Origin: Falsiroseomonas selenitidurans
Lineage (GTDB): Bacteria; Pseudomonadota; Alphaproteobacteria; Acetobacterales; Acetobacteraceae
Assembly (NCBI RefSeq): GCF_012103215.1
Contig: NZ_JAAVNE010000048.1
Location: 1-39,628 of the forward strand
Length of the DNA: 39,628 nt
Direction: 5' to 3'
The notes under the pieces were generated by a model. The model was not told the origin of the DNA, searched no databases, and saw only the letters and a program-made list of their open reading frames with translations. This document shows positions 31,358-39,628 of the stretch, one piece after another. Numbering within the stretch: position 1 is the first letter of the stretch; each line of letters begins with the position of its first letter. Made by a program: the position numbers and the translations under genes.

Positions 31358-31481
31358 GGCGGTTTCCTTCGGCGCGCGCCGGTGGTTTGGCGCCGCCACC
31401 GCCGCGTGTCGAGGCCGGCCGCTCAGGATTGCCGGCGCTTCCTCCCGCGGCGGCCGCGCCCCGTCCCGGGGATGCGGGGGG

Positions 31482-32459
31482 TCAGCCCACCGCGTCGGGC
31501 GCCGCCTCGCCGCGCAGCAGCACCGCATCGAGATTGTCCAGCGCGCGGCGGCCCATGGCGTCGCGCGTCTCCAGGGTGGCGCTGCCGAGATGCGGCAGCA
31601 GCGCCACGCTCTCCAGCCCCAGATAGCCCGGGAACACCTTCGGCTCCCCGTCATACACATCGAGCCCCGCGGCGCGGATATGGCCGGCGGTCAGCGCCGC
31701 GACCAGCGCCGCATCGTCCACCGATCCGCCGCGGCCGGTGTTGATCACGATGGCGCCGGGCTTCATCCAGCCGAGCCGCTCCGCGTTCAGCCACCGCCGC
31801 GTCGCCTCGCCGCCCGGCATGTGCATGGACAGGATGTCGATGGCGGAGAGGAATTCGCGGTCGTCGCCGTGGAAGGTGGCGCCCTGTTCCAGCTCGGGCG
31901 GCGCGCGCCGCAGATCGCGGTAGTGGATCTCCATCCGGAAGCCGCGCGCCATCGCCGCCAGTTCACGGCCGATGCGGCCGAAGCCGGCGATGCCGAGGCG
32001 CTTGCCCTCCAGCGTCACGCCCATCAGCTGCGTCGGCGCCCAGCCCTCCCACGCCCCGGCGCGGACCATCCGCTCGCCCTCGCCGGCGCGGCGGGCCGCC
32101 ATCAGCATCAGGGTGAAGGCGCATTCGGCGGTGGCGAAGGACAGCACCTCCGGCGTGTTGGTCACGGTGATGCCGCGCGCGCGGGCGGCGGCGATGTCGA
32201 TATGGTCGGTGCCGACGGAGAAGGTGGCGATGACCTTCACGCTGTCCGGCAGGGCGGTGATGGTGGCCGCGCCCATCGGGTCGCCGGCGGCGCAGAACAC
32301 GCCGGCGGCGCCGGTCTCCGTCGCGCGCCGCGCGATCTCCGCGCCATCGCGGTACCAGGGGGTGTCGGCGCTGTTCAGCCGGGCGTCATAGTCGCGCGCG
32401 CAGCGGGCCTCGATCGCCTCCGGCAGGCGGCGGGTCAGCAGCAGGACGGGCTTGGGCAT
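31482..32459 (-). CDS. D-2-hydroxyacid dehydrogenase
   Basis: The 325-residue NAD(P)H-dependent enzyme reduces 2-keto acids such as glyoxylate or hydroxypyruvate. The nucleotide-binding loop is GFGRIG (159-164). The catalytic triad is Arg243 (INTGRGG), Glu272 (DVYDGEPK) and His290 (LLPHLGSA). FSVGTDHIDIAAARARGI is the conserved substrate-domain helix entrance. All residues look intact. It diverges from the SDR-hydantoinase operon with a 111-base gap that may hold shared control. Confidence 0.92.
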   Translation of the reverse strand: MPKPVLLLTRRLPEAIEARCARDYDARLNSADTPWYRDGAEIARRATETGAAGVFCAAGDPMGAATITALPDSVKVIATFSVGTDHIDIAAARARGITVTNTPEVLSFATAECAFTLMLMAARRAGEGERMVRAGAWEGWAPTQLMGVTLEGKRLGIAGFGRIGRELAAMARGFRMEIHYRDLRRAPPELEQGATFHGDDREFLSAIDILSMHMPGGEATRRWLNAERLGWMKPGAIVINTGRGGSVDDAALVAALTAGHIRAAGLDVYDGEPKVFPGYLGLESVALLPHLGSATLETRDAMGRRALDNLDAVLLRGEAAPDAVG

Positions 32460-32570
32460 GGCGGACGGGTCCCCGGCAGGTTTCGGCCTTGGTAGCAGAG
32501 CCGGCCCGGCTTGCCAGCCGGGGCGGCTGGTTGCAGGTTCGCCCGCCAATGCCGAGTAGGGAACAAAGAC

Positions 32571-33359
32571 ATGGATCTGGGTCTGAAGGGCAAGCGCGCC
32601 CTGGTGATGGGCGCCTCCAAGGGCCTCGGCCGGGCGATCGCGGACAGCCTGGCGGCCGAAGGCGCGGCGCTGGTGGTCAGCGGCCGCGACCAGGCGAAGC
32701 TGGATGCGGTGGCCGGAGAGCTGAAGGCGGCCGGCGCCAGCGCCGCCTTCGGCGTGCCCGCCGATGTGGGCAGCGCGGCGGATATGGACCGGCTGGCGGA
32801 TGAGGCGGTGCGCCTGCTGGGCGGCGTGGATATCCTGGTGCTGAACCATGGCGGCCCGCCGCCGGGCTCCGCGCTCGAGATCACGGAAGCGCAGCTGGCG
32901 GAGTGGTTCCCGAAGATCGTGCTGCACCCGATCCGCATCGCGACGCGCCTGCTGCCGGCGATGCGGGCGCAGAAATGGGGGCGGATCATCACGGTGGGGT
33001 CCACCGGCATGGTTCAGCCGATTCCCAACCTCGCCATCTCCAACATCCTGCGGGCGGCGATCGTCGGCTGGAACAAGTCGCTGTCGGCCGAGGTGGCGAA
33101 GGAGAACATCACCTGCAACATCCTCGCCCCCGGCGCCATCCTGACGGACCGGCAGAAGGAGACGCAGGGCGCCATCGCCGCCAAGCGCGGCATCCCGGTG
33201 GAGGCGGTGATGGAGGAACGCGCGGCCAGCATCCCGGCCGGGCGCATCGGCCGGGCCGAGGAATTCGGCCCGCTCGGCGCGTTTCTTGCCTCGGACCACG
33301 CCGCCTACATCACCGGCAGCATCCTGCGGGTGGATGGCGGGATCATGCGGGGATTCTGA
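32571..33359 (+). CDS. Atypical short-chain dehydrogenase/reductase
   Basis: The 262-residue Rossmann protein has the SDR cofactor motif GASKGLG (14-20), NHGGPPPG where classical members have NNAG, and a C-terminal GSILRVDGG. The catalytic Ser stands as GST (Ser144). The usual YxxxK is missing: the aligned stretch reads NLAISNILRAA, with neither Tyr nor Lys at the expected place. This places it in an SDR subgroup with the HGGPPPG motif, whose activity I do not know. It is the first gene of the amidohydrolase-hydantoinase operon, with a five-base gap to the next gene. Confidence 0.82.
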   Translation: MDLGLKGKRALVMGASKGLGRAIADSLAAEGAALVVSGRDQAKLDAVAGELKAAGASAAFGVPADVGSAADMDRLADEAVRLLGGVDILVLNHGGPPPGSALEITEAQLAEWFPKIVLHPIRIATRLLPAMRAQKWGRIITVGSTGMVQPIPNLAISNILRAAIVGWNKSLSAEVAKENITCNILAPGAILTDRQKETQGAIAAKRGIPVEAVMEERAASIPAGRIGRAEEFGPLGAFLASDHAAYITGSILRVDGGIMRGF

Positions 33360-33363
33360 GCAG

Positions 33364-34629
33364 ATGCTGCCCAACCTGACGCCGGATGTGGCGCTGGCCG
33401 AAAGGCTGTTCGCCGAATTGCGGGAGGCGTCCTTCGACGGCGTCGGCATCACCCGCGACGCCTATGGCCCGGGCGAGCGGCGCGCGCATGCGATCGTGCG
33501 CGCGGCGGCGGAAGGCGTCGGGTTGGCATGCCGCACGGACCCGGTGGGCAACCTGCTGATGACCCTGCCGGGCGCCGACCGCGCCGCGAAGCGCGTGGTG
33601 CTCGGCAGCCATCTGGACAGCGTGGCGGAGGGTGGCAATTTCGACGGCGCCGCCGGCGTGCTGTGCGGGCTGGCGGCCGTGGCCGGCATGAAGCGCGCCG
33701 GCTTCGTGCCGGGCCGCGACGTGACGGTGGTGGCGGTGCGGGCGGAGGAGGCGGGCAGCTGGTTCCCCATCTCCTACCCCGGCTCGCGCGGCGCGCTCGG
33801 CCTGCTGAAGCCCGAGGAATTGCAGGTGAAGCGGCAGGACAATGGCCGTTCGCTCGCCGATCACATGCGCGACGAGGGTTTCTCGCCTGATTTCGTGGAG
33901 CATGGCGGCAAGACCTTTTCGCCCGACGACACTGCGGCCTTCCTGGAACTGCATATCGAGCAGGGGCCGGTGCTGGAAGGGCAGGGGGTGCCCGTCGGCA
34001 TCGTCACCGGCATCCCCGGCACGCGGCGGCTGCGCGCGGCGCGCGTGCTGGGGGAGTACAACCATTCCGGCGCCACGCCCCGCCGCTACCGGCGCGATGC
34101 GGCGATTGCGCTGGCGGAGCTCGCGCATCGCGTCGATGATCGCTGGCTGGCGCTGGAGGCGATGGGCCACGCCATGGTCGTCACCTTCTGCGTCATGGGC
34201 ACGACGGAGGAGGCCGGCTTCACCAAGATCGCCGGCGAGGCGCGCTTCCAGCTCGATGTGCGCAGCGTGAACCCGCGCAGCTGCGACCTGCTGATGGAGA
34301 CGCTGTACGAGGCGGTGCCGGAGATCGAGGCGCGGCGCGGCGTGCGCTTCGAACTCGGCGCCGAGACCACCAGCCGCGCGGCGCCGATGGATGAAGCGAT
34401 CCGCGCCGGCCTGGCTTCGGCCGCCGACGCGCTGGGCATCCAGCATCTGGCGATGGCCAGCGGCGCCGGCCACGACGCGGCCGCCTTTGCCATGGCGGGC
34501 ATCCCGAGCGGGATGATCTTCGTCCGCAACCAGAATGGCAGCCACAATCCGAAGGAAGCGATGCGGATGGACGATTTTGCGGATGCGTGCGCGGTGGTGA
34601 CGCGTTGGGCGAGCGAGGTCGCGCAGTGA
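33364..34629 (+). CDS. M20-family N-carbamoyl-L-amino-acid/allantoate amidohydrolase
   Basis: The 421-residue binuclear-metal amidohydrolase cleaves N-carbamoyl amino acids or ureido acids. Ligand motifs are GSHLDSV, GGNFDGAAGVL, AEEAGSW and LELHIEQGP, plus GSHNPKEAM at the C-terminus. GEYNHSGATP resembles the usual NHAGTTP dimerisation/substrate segment. The neighbouring hydantoinase subunits favour an N-carbamoyl amino acid as substrate, released as the amino acid, CO2 and ammonia. The stop overlaps the GTG of the next gene (GTGA). Confidence 0.86.
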   Translation: MLPNLTPDVALAERLFAELREASFDGVGITRDAYGPGERRAHAIVRAAAEGVGLACRTDPVGNLLMTLPGADRAAKRVVLGSHLDSVAEGGNFDGAAGVLCGLAAVAGMKRAGFVPGRDVTVVAVRAEEAGSWFPISYPGSRGALGLLKPEELQVKRQDNGRSLADHMRDEGFSPDFVEHGGKTFSPDDTAAFLELHIEQGPVLEGQGVPVGIVTGIPGTRRLRAARVLGEYNHSGATPRRYRRDAAIALAELAHRVDDRWLALEAMGHAMVVTFCVMGTTEEAGFTKIAGEARFQLDVRSVNPRSCDLLMETLYEAVPEIEARRGVRFELGAETTSRAAPMDEAIRAGLASAADALGIQHLAMASGAGHDAAAFAMAGIPSGMIFVRNQNGSHNPKEAMRMDDFADACAVVTRWASEVAQ

Positions 34630-36707
34630 CCGTTGCGGCGCGCCTTGCCGTCGATATCGGCGGCACCTTCACCGATGTGGCCGTCGAGCGCGATGGGGAA
34701 CGCTGGACCGGCAAGGTGCTCACCACGCCGCATGCGCCGGAGCTTGGCGTGCTGGATGGCGTGAAGCTGGTGATGGACAAGGCCGGGCTGACGCCGGGCG
34801 ATGTCGCGCTGGTCATCCACGGCACCACCCTCGCCACCAATGCGATCATCGAGCGCAAGGGTGCGAAGACCGCGCTGCTGACGACCGAGGGTTTCCGCGA
34901 CGTGCTCGCGCTGGGCAATGAGTCCCGCTACGATCAGTACGACCTCAACATCGACCTGCCGCAGCCGCTGATCCCGCGCCGCTGGCGCCTGACGGTGCCG
35001 GAGCGGCTGGACAATGAGGGCCACATCCTGCTGAAGCTGGACGAGGCCGCGCTGCGCGCGCAGGTGGCGGTGCTGCGGGCGGAAGGGATCGAGAGCCTGG
35101 CCATCGGCTTCCTGCATGCCTTCGTGAACCCGGCGCATGAAAAGCGCGCCGCCGCCATTGTGCAGGCGATGTGGCCGGAACTGCCCATCTCGCTGTCCTC
35201 CGAGGTCTCGCCCGAGATGCGGGAGTGGGAGCGTTTCTCCACCACCGCCGCCAATGCCTATGTGCAGCCGCTGATGGCGAGCTACCTGCGGCGGCTGGAG
35301 AAGGGCCTGAAGGAAGGCGGCTTCGGCTGCCCGCTGTTCATGATGCTGTCGGGTGGCGGCCTGACCACGCTGGAGACCGCGGCACGCTTCCCGATCCGCC
35401 TGGTGGAATCCGGGCCGGCGGGTGGCGCAATCTTCTCCGCCCATGTGGCGAAGCAGCGCGGCTGGGAGAAGGTGCTGTCCTTCGACATGGGCGGCACCAC
35501 GGCCAAGGTGTGCCTGATCGACGATTTCGCGCCGCAGGCGTCCCGCACCTTCGAAGTGGCGCGCGTCGGCCGCTTCAAGAAGGGCTCCGGCCTGCCGCTG
35601 CGGATTCCGGTGATCGAGATGGTGGAGATCGGCGCGGGCGGCGGCTCCATCGCGCATCTCGATGCCCTCGGGAGAATCCAGGTGGGGCCGGAAAGCGCGG
35701 GCGCCGATCCGGGGCCGGCCTGCTATGGCCGTGGCGGCGACAAGCCGGCGGTGACGGATGCGAACCTCTCGCTCGGCCGGTATGAGCCCGACCTGTTCGC
35801 GGGCGGCGCGCTGAAGCTGCATGTGCAGCCGGCACTCGATGCGCTGGAGGCGCATGTGGGCCGCGGGCTGGGGCTGGCGCCGGAAATGGCGGGGCTCGGC
35901 GTGGTCGAGATGGTGGATGAGAACATGGCCAATGCGGCGCGTGTCCATGCCATCGAATCCGGCAAGGGCTATGGCGGCCGCGGCATCATCGCCTTCGGCG
36001 GCGGCGGGCCGGTGCATGGCTATCGCGTGGCGGAGAAGATCGGCGTGGACCGCGTGCTGGTGCCCTCCGGCGCCGGCGTCGGTTCCGCGATCGGCTTCCT
36101 GCGCGCGCCGGTGGGCTATGAGGTGGTGAAGTCCCTCTACCAGCGGTTCCGCACCTTCGACGTCAACGCGGTGAATGCGCTGCTGGCCGAGATGTCGGCG
36201 GAGGCGTCGCGCGTTGTCGCGGAAGGCTCCTTCGGTGCGCCGACCGAGGAGCACCGCATCGCCTTCATGCGCTATGTGGGCCAGGGCCATGAGATCAACG
36301 TGGCGCTGCCCGCGCGGCCGCTGACGGTGCAGGACGTGGCCGCGATCCGCGCAGCCTATGACGCCGAATACACGCGCTTCTACGACCGGCCGGTGCCGGG
36401 CAGCGATGTGGAGATTCTGTCCTTCGCCGTGACGGTCGCGACGGTGGCGGATGCGGTGGAGCCGGTGGCGCCTGTCGCCGACGCCCCCGCGCCCGCGCCG
36501 ATCCGCGTGCAGCAGGTGCGCGACACGGCGACCGGCCAGGTGGCGCCGTGGCAGGTCTATGACCGCGCCGAAATGCCCCCCGGCGCCACCGTGCCCGGCC
36601 CCTGCATCGTCGCGGAAGCCGAGACCAGCACGCTGGTAGGCCCCGGCTGGCGCTGCCGCGTCGACGGCCTTGGCTATCTCGAACTCACCCGCGGGGAGGC
36701 TGCGTGA
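34626..36707 (+). CDS. Hydantoinase/oxoprolinase family protein, subunit A
   Basis: The 693-residue protein belongs to the HyuA/N-methylhydantoinase A group, ATP-dependent enzymes that open hydantoin or 5-oxoproline rings. DIGGTFTDV (10-18), HGTTLATNAIIERKG, FDMGGTTAKV and AFGGGGPVHGY are the phosphate-binding loops of the actin-like ATPase fold. The start is a GTG coupled to the amidohydrolase stop. It pairs with subunit B, encoded by the next, overlapping gene. True substrate (hydantoin, methylhydantoin, oxoproline or acetone-type carboxylation) is open; the amidohydrolase neighbour supports hydantoins. Confidence 0.92.
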   Translation: MTVAARLAVDIGGTFTDVAVERDGERWTGKVLTTPHAPELGVLDGVKLVMDKAGLTPGDVALVIHGTTLATNAIIERKGAKTALLTTEGFRDVLALGNESRYDQYDLNIDLPQPLIPRRWRLTVPERLDNEGHILLKLDEAALRAQVAVLRAEGIESLAIGFLHAFVNPAHEKRAAAIVQAMWPELPISLSSEVSPEMREWERFSTTAANAYVQPLMASYLRRLEKGLKEGGFGCPLFMMLSGGGLTTLETAARFPIRLVESGPAGGAIFSAHVAKQRGWEKVLSFDMGGTTAKVCLIDDFAPQASRTFEVARVGRFKKGSGLPLRIPVIEMVEIGAGGGSIAHLDALGRIQVGPESAGADPGPACYGRGGDKPAVTDANLSLGRYEPDLFAGGALKLHVQPALDALEAHVGRGLGLAPEMAGLGVVEMVDENMANAARVHAIESGKGYGGRGIIAFGGGGPVHGYRVAEKIGVDRVLVPSGAGVGSAIGFLRAPVGYEVVKSLYQRFRTFDVNAVNALLAEMSAEASRVVAEGSFGAPTEEHRIAFMRYVGQGHEINVALPARPLTVQDVAAIRAAYDAEYTRFYDRPVPGSDVEILSFAVTVATVADAVEPVAPVADAPAPAPIRVQQVRDTATGQVAPWQVYDRAEMPPGATVPGPCIVAEAETSTLVGPGWRCRVDGLGYLELTRGEAA

Positions 36708-38359
36708 TGTCGGACGCACTGACAAAGATCCAGCAGCAGATCCAGTGGAACCGCCTGATCGCGGTGGTGGAGGAACAGGCGCAGATCATGATCCGCACCG
36801 CCTTCTCCACCACGGTGCGGGAAGCCGGTGACCTTTCGGCCGGCGTGTTCGATCTGCAGGGCCGCATGCTGGCGCAGGCCGTCACCGGCACGCCGGGGCA
36901 CGTCAATTCCATGATGGAATCGGTCGGCCATTTCCTGGCGAAATTCCCGGCCGAGACGATGAGGCCGGGCGACCACTACATCACCAACGACCCCTGGCTC
37001 GGCACCGGGCACCTGCACGACCTCACCGTCGTCACGCCCGCCTTCCAGCGAGGCCGGATCGTCGGCCTGTTCGCCAATACCGCCCATGTCATCGATGTCG
37101 GCGGCCTCGGTATGGGCCCCGAGGGGCGCAGCGTCTTCGAGGAGGGGCTGTATATCCCCATCGTGAAGTGCTTCGACCAGGGCAGGCCGAACGAGACGCT
37201 GTTCGACTTCGTCCGCGTCGGCACCCGCACGCCGGTGGAGTTGGAGGGCGACATCTACTCCCTCTGCGCCTGCAACGATGCCGGCGCCAAGCGGCTGGTG
37301 GAGATGCTGGACGAGTTCGGCATGGACAGCCTGGACCCGCTGGCCAGCTACATCTTCGACAGCTCGCTGAAGGCGACGCTGGAGGAAATCGCCAAGCTGC
37401 CGCAGGGCACCTACGGCGCCCAGATCACCTCGGACGGCTACGAAGCCCCCGTCACGCTGAAGGCGGCGATGACGGTGAAGGCGGATGAGATCGTGGTGGA
37501 TTATGCCGGCACCTCCGGCCTTTCGGGGCGCGGCATCAACGTCCCGGCCTCCTATTGCCGCGCCTATTCCTGCTTCGGCATCAAGGTGGTGGTCGCGCCC
37601 GAGATCCCGAACAACTGGGCCTCGCTCGCACCCTTCCGCATGGAGATCCCGGAGGGCTGCATCCTCAACGCGCCAAGGCCCTATCCCGTCTCCGTCCGCC
37701 ATGTGGTGGGCCAGCTGCTGCCCGACCTGATGATGGGCTGTCTGCACCAGGCGGTGCCGGATCGGGTGACGGCGGAGGGCTCCTCCGCCCTGTGGAACCC
37801 GCCCTTGCGCGGCGGCGCCCAGGTCTCGGGGGCGGCGGCGGAGCTGCCGGATTTCGAGATCATCACCTTCAACTCCGGCGGCACCGGCGCGCGCCCTACC
37901 AAGGACGGCATGGACGGCACCGCCTTCCCCTCCGGCGTGCGCACCATGCCGGTGGAGGCGACCGAAAACGTCGCGCCGGTGATCTTCTGGCAGAACCAGA
38001 TCCGCGAGGGCTCGGCCGGCGCCGGCCGCACCCGTGGCGGCTTCGGCAAGGTCATGGAGATCGGCACCAAGGGCGAGGCCGAATTCGCCGTGAACGCCAT
38101 CTTCGACCGCGTGGCGAATGCACCCAAGGGCCGCGATGGCGGTGGCGATGGCGCCGCCGGCTGGGTCGGCCACACCGATGGCACCATCATCCGCACCAAG
38201 GGTTTTCAAATTGTCCCCAAGGGCAAGCGCCTGCTGCTGAACCTGCCCGGCGGTGGCGGCATGGGCGATCCGAAGCAGCGCGACCGGGCGCTGGTGCAGC
38301 GTGACGTGGCGGATGGGCTGATCAGCCCGGCGCAGGCGAAGGCGCTGTACGGCGCCTGA
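36707..38359 (+). CDS. Hydantoinase/oxoprolinase family protein, subunit B
   Basis: The 550-residue partner of subunit A carries VREAGDLSAGVFD, TGTPGHVNSM, ITNDPWLGTGHLHD and a C-terminal LPGGGGMGDP, all standard in HyuB. The ATG at 36707 overlaps the subunit A stop (TGATG); a GTG three bases upstream would add one residue. The two subunits form one ATP-dependent ring-opening enzyme. The gene ends the operon and is followed by a strong hairpin. Confidence 0.92.
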   Translation: MSDALTKIQQQIQWNRLIAVVEEQAQIMIRTAFSTTVREAGDLSAGVFDLQGRMLAQAVTGTPGHVNSMMESVGHFLAKFPAETMRPGDHYITNDPWLGTGHLHDLTVVTPAFQRGRIVGLFANTAHVIDVGGLGMGPEGRSVFEEGLYIPIVKCFDQGRPNETLFDFVRVGTRTPVELEGDIYSLCACNDAGAKRLVEMLDEFGMDSLDPLASYIFDSSLKATLEEIAKLPQGTYGAQITSDGYEAPVTLKAAMTVKADEIVVDYAGTSGLSGRGINVPASYCRAYSCFGIKVVVAPEIPNNWASLAPFRMEIPEGCILNAPRPYPVSVRHVVGQLLPDLMMGCLHQAVPDRVTAEGSSALWNPPLRGGAQVSGAAAELPDFEIITFNSGGTGARPTKDGMDGTAFPSGVRTMPVEATENVAPVIFWQNQIREGSAGAGRTRGGFGKVMEIGTKGEAEFAVNAIFDRVANAPKGRDGGGDGAAGWVGHTDGTIIRTKGFQIVPKGKRLLLNLPGGGGMGDPKQRDRALVQRDVADGLISPAQAKALYGA

Positions 38360-38406
38360 ACCGTTGCGGACTGGCAGCCTTTTCAAGGTGTAACCGGCCG
38401 CCCCTC

Positions 38407-38434
38407 GGGCCTTGGGGTGTGCGCCCCAAGGCCC
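38407..38434 (+). terminator. Hairpin after the hydantoinase operon
   Basis: GGGCCTTGGGG (38407-38417) and CCCCAAGGCCC (38424-38434) pair perfectly with a six-base loop, 48 bases after the subunit B stop. It lies just above the serine hydrolase start (38446), so the hydrolase transcript may begin inside or past it. Confidence 0.65.
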
Positions 38435-38445
38435 AGATCAGCAGG

Positions 38446-39462
38446 ATGATCCTGATCCCCCGTCGCGCCGTGCTTGGCGCCGGCCTGGCCACCCCGCTGC
38501 TGGCGAGGCCGGCGCCGGCGCGCGCCCAGGCCACGCGCCTGGCCGAGGGACTGGCCCGCGCCGCCGCCACCCCCGGCCTGCGCAGCCTGATCGTCGCGCA
38601 GAACGGCGTGCCGCTCGCGGCACACGCCTTCGCCGGCGGCGGGCTCGACCGGCCCGCGAACATCAAATCCGCCTCCAAGACCATCCTGGCGACGCTGGTC
38701 GGCATCGCGCTGCAGCGTGGCGTGTTCCGCGACCTGGACCAGCCCGTGGCGCCGCTGCTGGCCGGGCGCATCCCGCCGGATGCGGACCCCGCGGTGCGGC
38801 AGATCACGCTGCGCCACCTGCTCTCCATGCGGGCGGGGCTGGAGCGCACCTCCGGCGCCAATTACGGCGCCTGGGTCGCCAGCCGGGACTGGGTGCGGGA
38901 TGCGCTGGGCCGGCCGATGGTGGACCGGCCGGGCGGGGCGATGCTGTATTCCACCGGCACCTCCCACATCCTCGGCGCCGCCCTGGCGCGGGCCAGCGGC
39001 CGCAGCCTGCGCGACCTGGCGCAGGATTGGCTGTTCGAGCCGCTTGGCCATCGCATCGGCGACTGGGCGCGGGACCCGCAGGGGCTGCATTTCGGCGGCA
39101 ACCAGATGGCGCTTTCGCCCCGCGCCCTGCTGGCCTTCGGCGAATGCTGCCGCCAGGGCGGCCGGCATGCGGGCCGCCAGATCATCCCCGAGGCCTTCCT
39201 GCGCGAGGCCTGGGTGCCGCAGGCGCGGTCCCCCTGGTCCGGCCAATCCTATGGCCTGGGCTGGTGGATCGCGGAGGCGGAGCGCCAGAAGGTGGTCTAT
39301 GCCTGGGGCTATGGCGGGCAGATGCTCTACATCCTGCCGGGGCTGGACCTCACCGTGGTGATGATCTCCGACCCCGACGTGCCGCGCCGCAGCGGCCAGG
39401 TGCAGACGCGCCACGCCCTTCTGGTGGAGGCGATCCTGCCCGCCTTCACGGAGGCGAGCTGA
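38446..39462 (+). CDS. Tat-exported beta-lactamase-family serine hydrolase
   Basis: The 338-residue protein has a twin-arginine-like signal (PRRAVLGAG, hydrophobic core, cleavage after ARA near residue 27) and a penicillin-binding/class C beta-lactamase fold. SASK (75-78) is the SxxK catalytic motif, YST in MLYSTGTSHIL stands at the YxN place, and WGYGGQ at the HxG place. HLLSMRAGLE is the usual helix. Such proteins act as esterases or peptidases as often as lactamases. The ATG at 38446 gives a sensible signal peptide; an upstream ATG at 38419 overlaps the hairpin. Confidence 0.86.
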   Translation: MILIPRRAVLGAGLATPLLARPAPARAQATRLAEGLARAAATPGLRSLIVAQNGVPLAAHAFAGGGLDRPANIKSASKTILATLVGIALQRGVFRDLDQPVAPLLAGRIPPDADPAVRQITLRHLLSMRAGLERTSGANYGAWVASRDWVRDALGRPMVDRPGGAMLYSTGTSHILGAALARASGRSLRDLAQDWLFEPLGHRIGDWARDPQGLHFGGNQMALSPRALLAFGECCRQGGRHAGRQIIPEAFLREAWVPQARSPWSGQSYGLGWWIAEAERQKVVYAWGYGGQMLYILPGLDLTVVMISDPDVPRRSGQVQTRHALLVEAILPAFTEAS

Positions 39463-39466
39463 GCTT

Positions 39467-39516
39467 GAAGCATTTTCAAGCCTTGCGGCTATGCAAGGCC
39501 ACTCGGAAAATGCTTC
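39467..39516. repeat. Nested hairpin repeat
   Basis: GAAGCATTTTC (39467-39477) and GAAAATGCTTC (39506-39516) form the outer stem. GCCTTGC (39480-39486) and GCAAGGC (39493-39499) form an inner stem around GGCTAT. This two-tier palindrome, AT-rich at its outer arms, follows the serine hydrolase by four bases. It may be a dispersed repeat like the palindrome at 7385-7414, or a terminator. Confidence 0.55.
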
Positions 39517-39587
39517 GAGACAATAAGCTAGTGGTTTGATCGATGTTGATGATTCCCATGCTGGCCTGGACCTGCGAGTCTGGGCGC

Positions 39588-39628
39588 ATGAGGGAAGGCG
39601 TTGAGGTCCGGCTTCGTCCGGGCGACCG
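39588..39628 (+). mobile_element. Possible start of an IS630-type transposase (cut by window end)
   Basis: An open frame from ATG 39588 reads MREGVEVRLRPGD and runs off the window. Many IS630-family transposases begin M-R-x-G followed by a short strand and a x-x-D-R segment. The region before it (39517-39587) has no gene and is less GC-rich than average, as an insertion-sequence end might be. Only 13 residues are visible, so this is a weak call. Confidence 0.3.

Noticed and set aside
34086..36725. Minus-strand open frame of about 879 codons opposite HyuA
   Set aside because: It mirrors the HyuA gene, has no domain motifs and no ribosome binding site, so it is a composition artefact.
1..39628. 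CRISPR arrays, tRNA or rRNA genes and prophage structural genes
   Set aside because: No regular spaced repeats, tRNA-like cloverleafs, rRNA segments or phage gene strings were seen on either strand.

Overview
The window is a high-GC, gene-dense piece of chromosome from an alphaproteobacterium. It most resembles a Roseomonas-like member of the Acetobacteraceae. This rests on the very high GC content, the zapA-6S RNA-fau order, the gene families present and the style of short palindromic repeats. It is an inference, because no rRNA or other phylogenetic marker lies here.

Layout. 1-7.4 kb is mostly core genome: a truncated minus-strand gene, a small coiled-coil protein, zapA, a 6S RNA, fau and a YmdB-type phosphodiesterase. 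A minus-strand HMG-CoA-lyase-like gene, a PPP-type phosphoesterase overlapping a photolyase, and two secreted fasciclin-domain proteins follow. 7.4-10.7 kb (minus) carries pdeM and the Lhr-type helicase of the 'ligase-associated DNA damage response' set. The other two members, the exonuclease and the ATP-dependent ligase, lie at 21.8-24.5 kb (plus). The known four-gene repair set is therefore split in two and faces outward around about 11 kb of other genes.

That 11 kb is the most unusual part. After a small kinase, a MOSC protein and two small envelope genes comes a block of overlapping minus-strand genes: two homologous proteins resembling DUF1796 (papain-like Cys/His), an acyl-AMP ligase and an acyl carrier protein. 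Upstream is a 626-residue protein made of two tandem methyltransferase units. Diverging from it are two GSCFA-domain genes that are visibly more AT-rich. Together they look like an acyl-activation, transfer and methylation system whose product I cannot name.

24.5-31.3 kb holds a HpcH/HpaI aldolase, an EamA transporter and an iron cassette. The cassette is a ferric-iron binding protein behind overlapping Fur-like dyads, a 58-residue Bfd ferredoxin, bacterioferritin and, on the other strand, an FbpB-type double permease. No partner ATPase is present. 31.5-38.4 kb is a catabolic region: a D-2-hydroxyacid dehydrogenase diverges from an overlapping operon of an atypical SDR, an N-carbamoyl-amino-acid hydrolase and hydantoinase/oxoprolinase A and B subunits. 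A Tat-exported serine hydrolase, a nested hairpin repeat and the likely start of an IS630-type transposase close the window.
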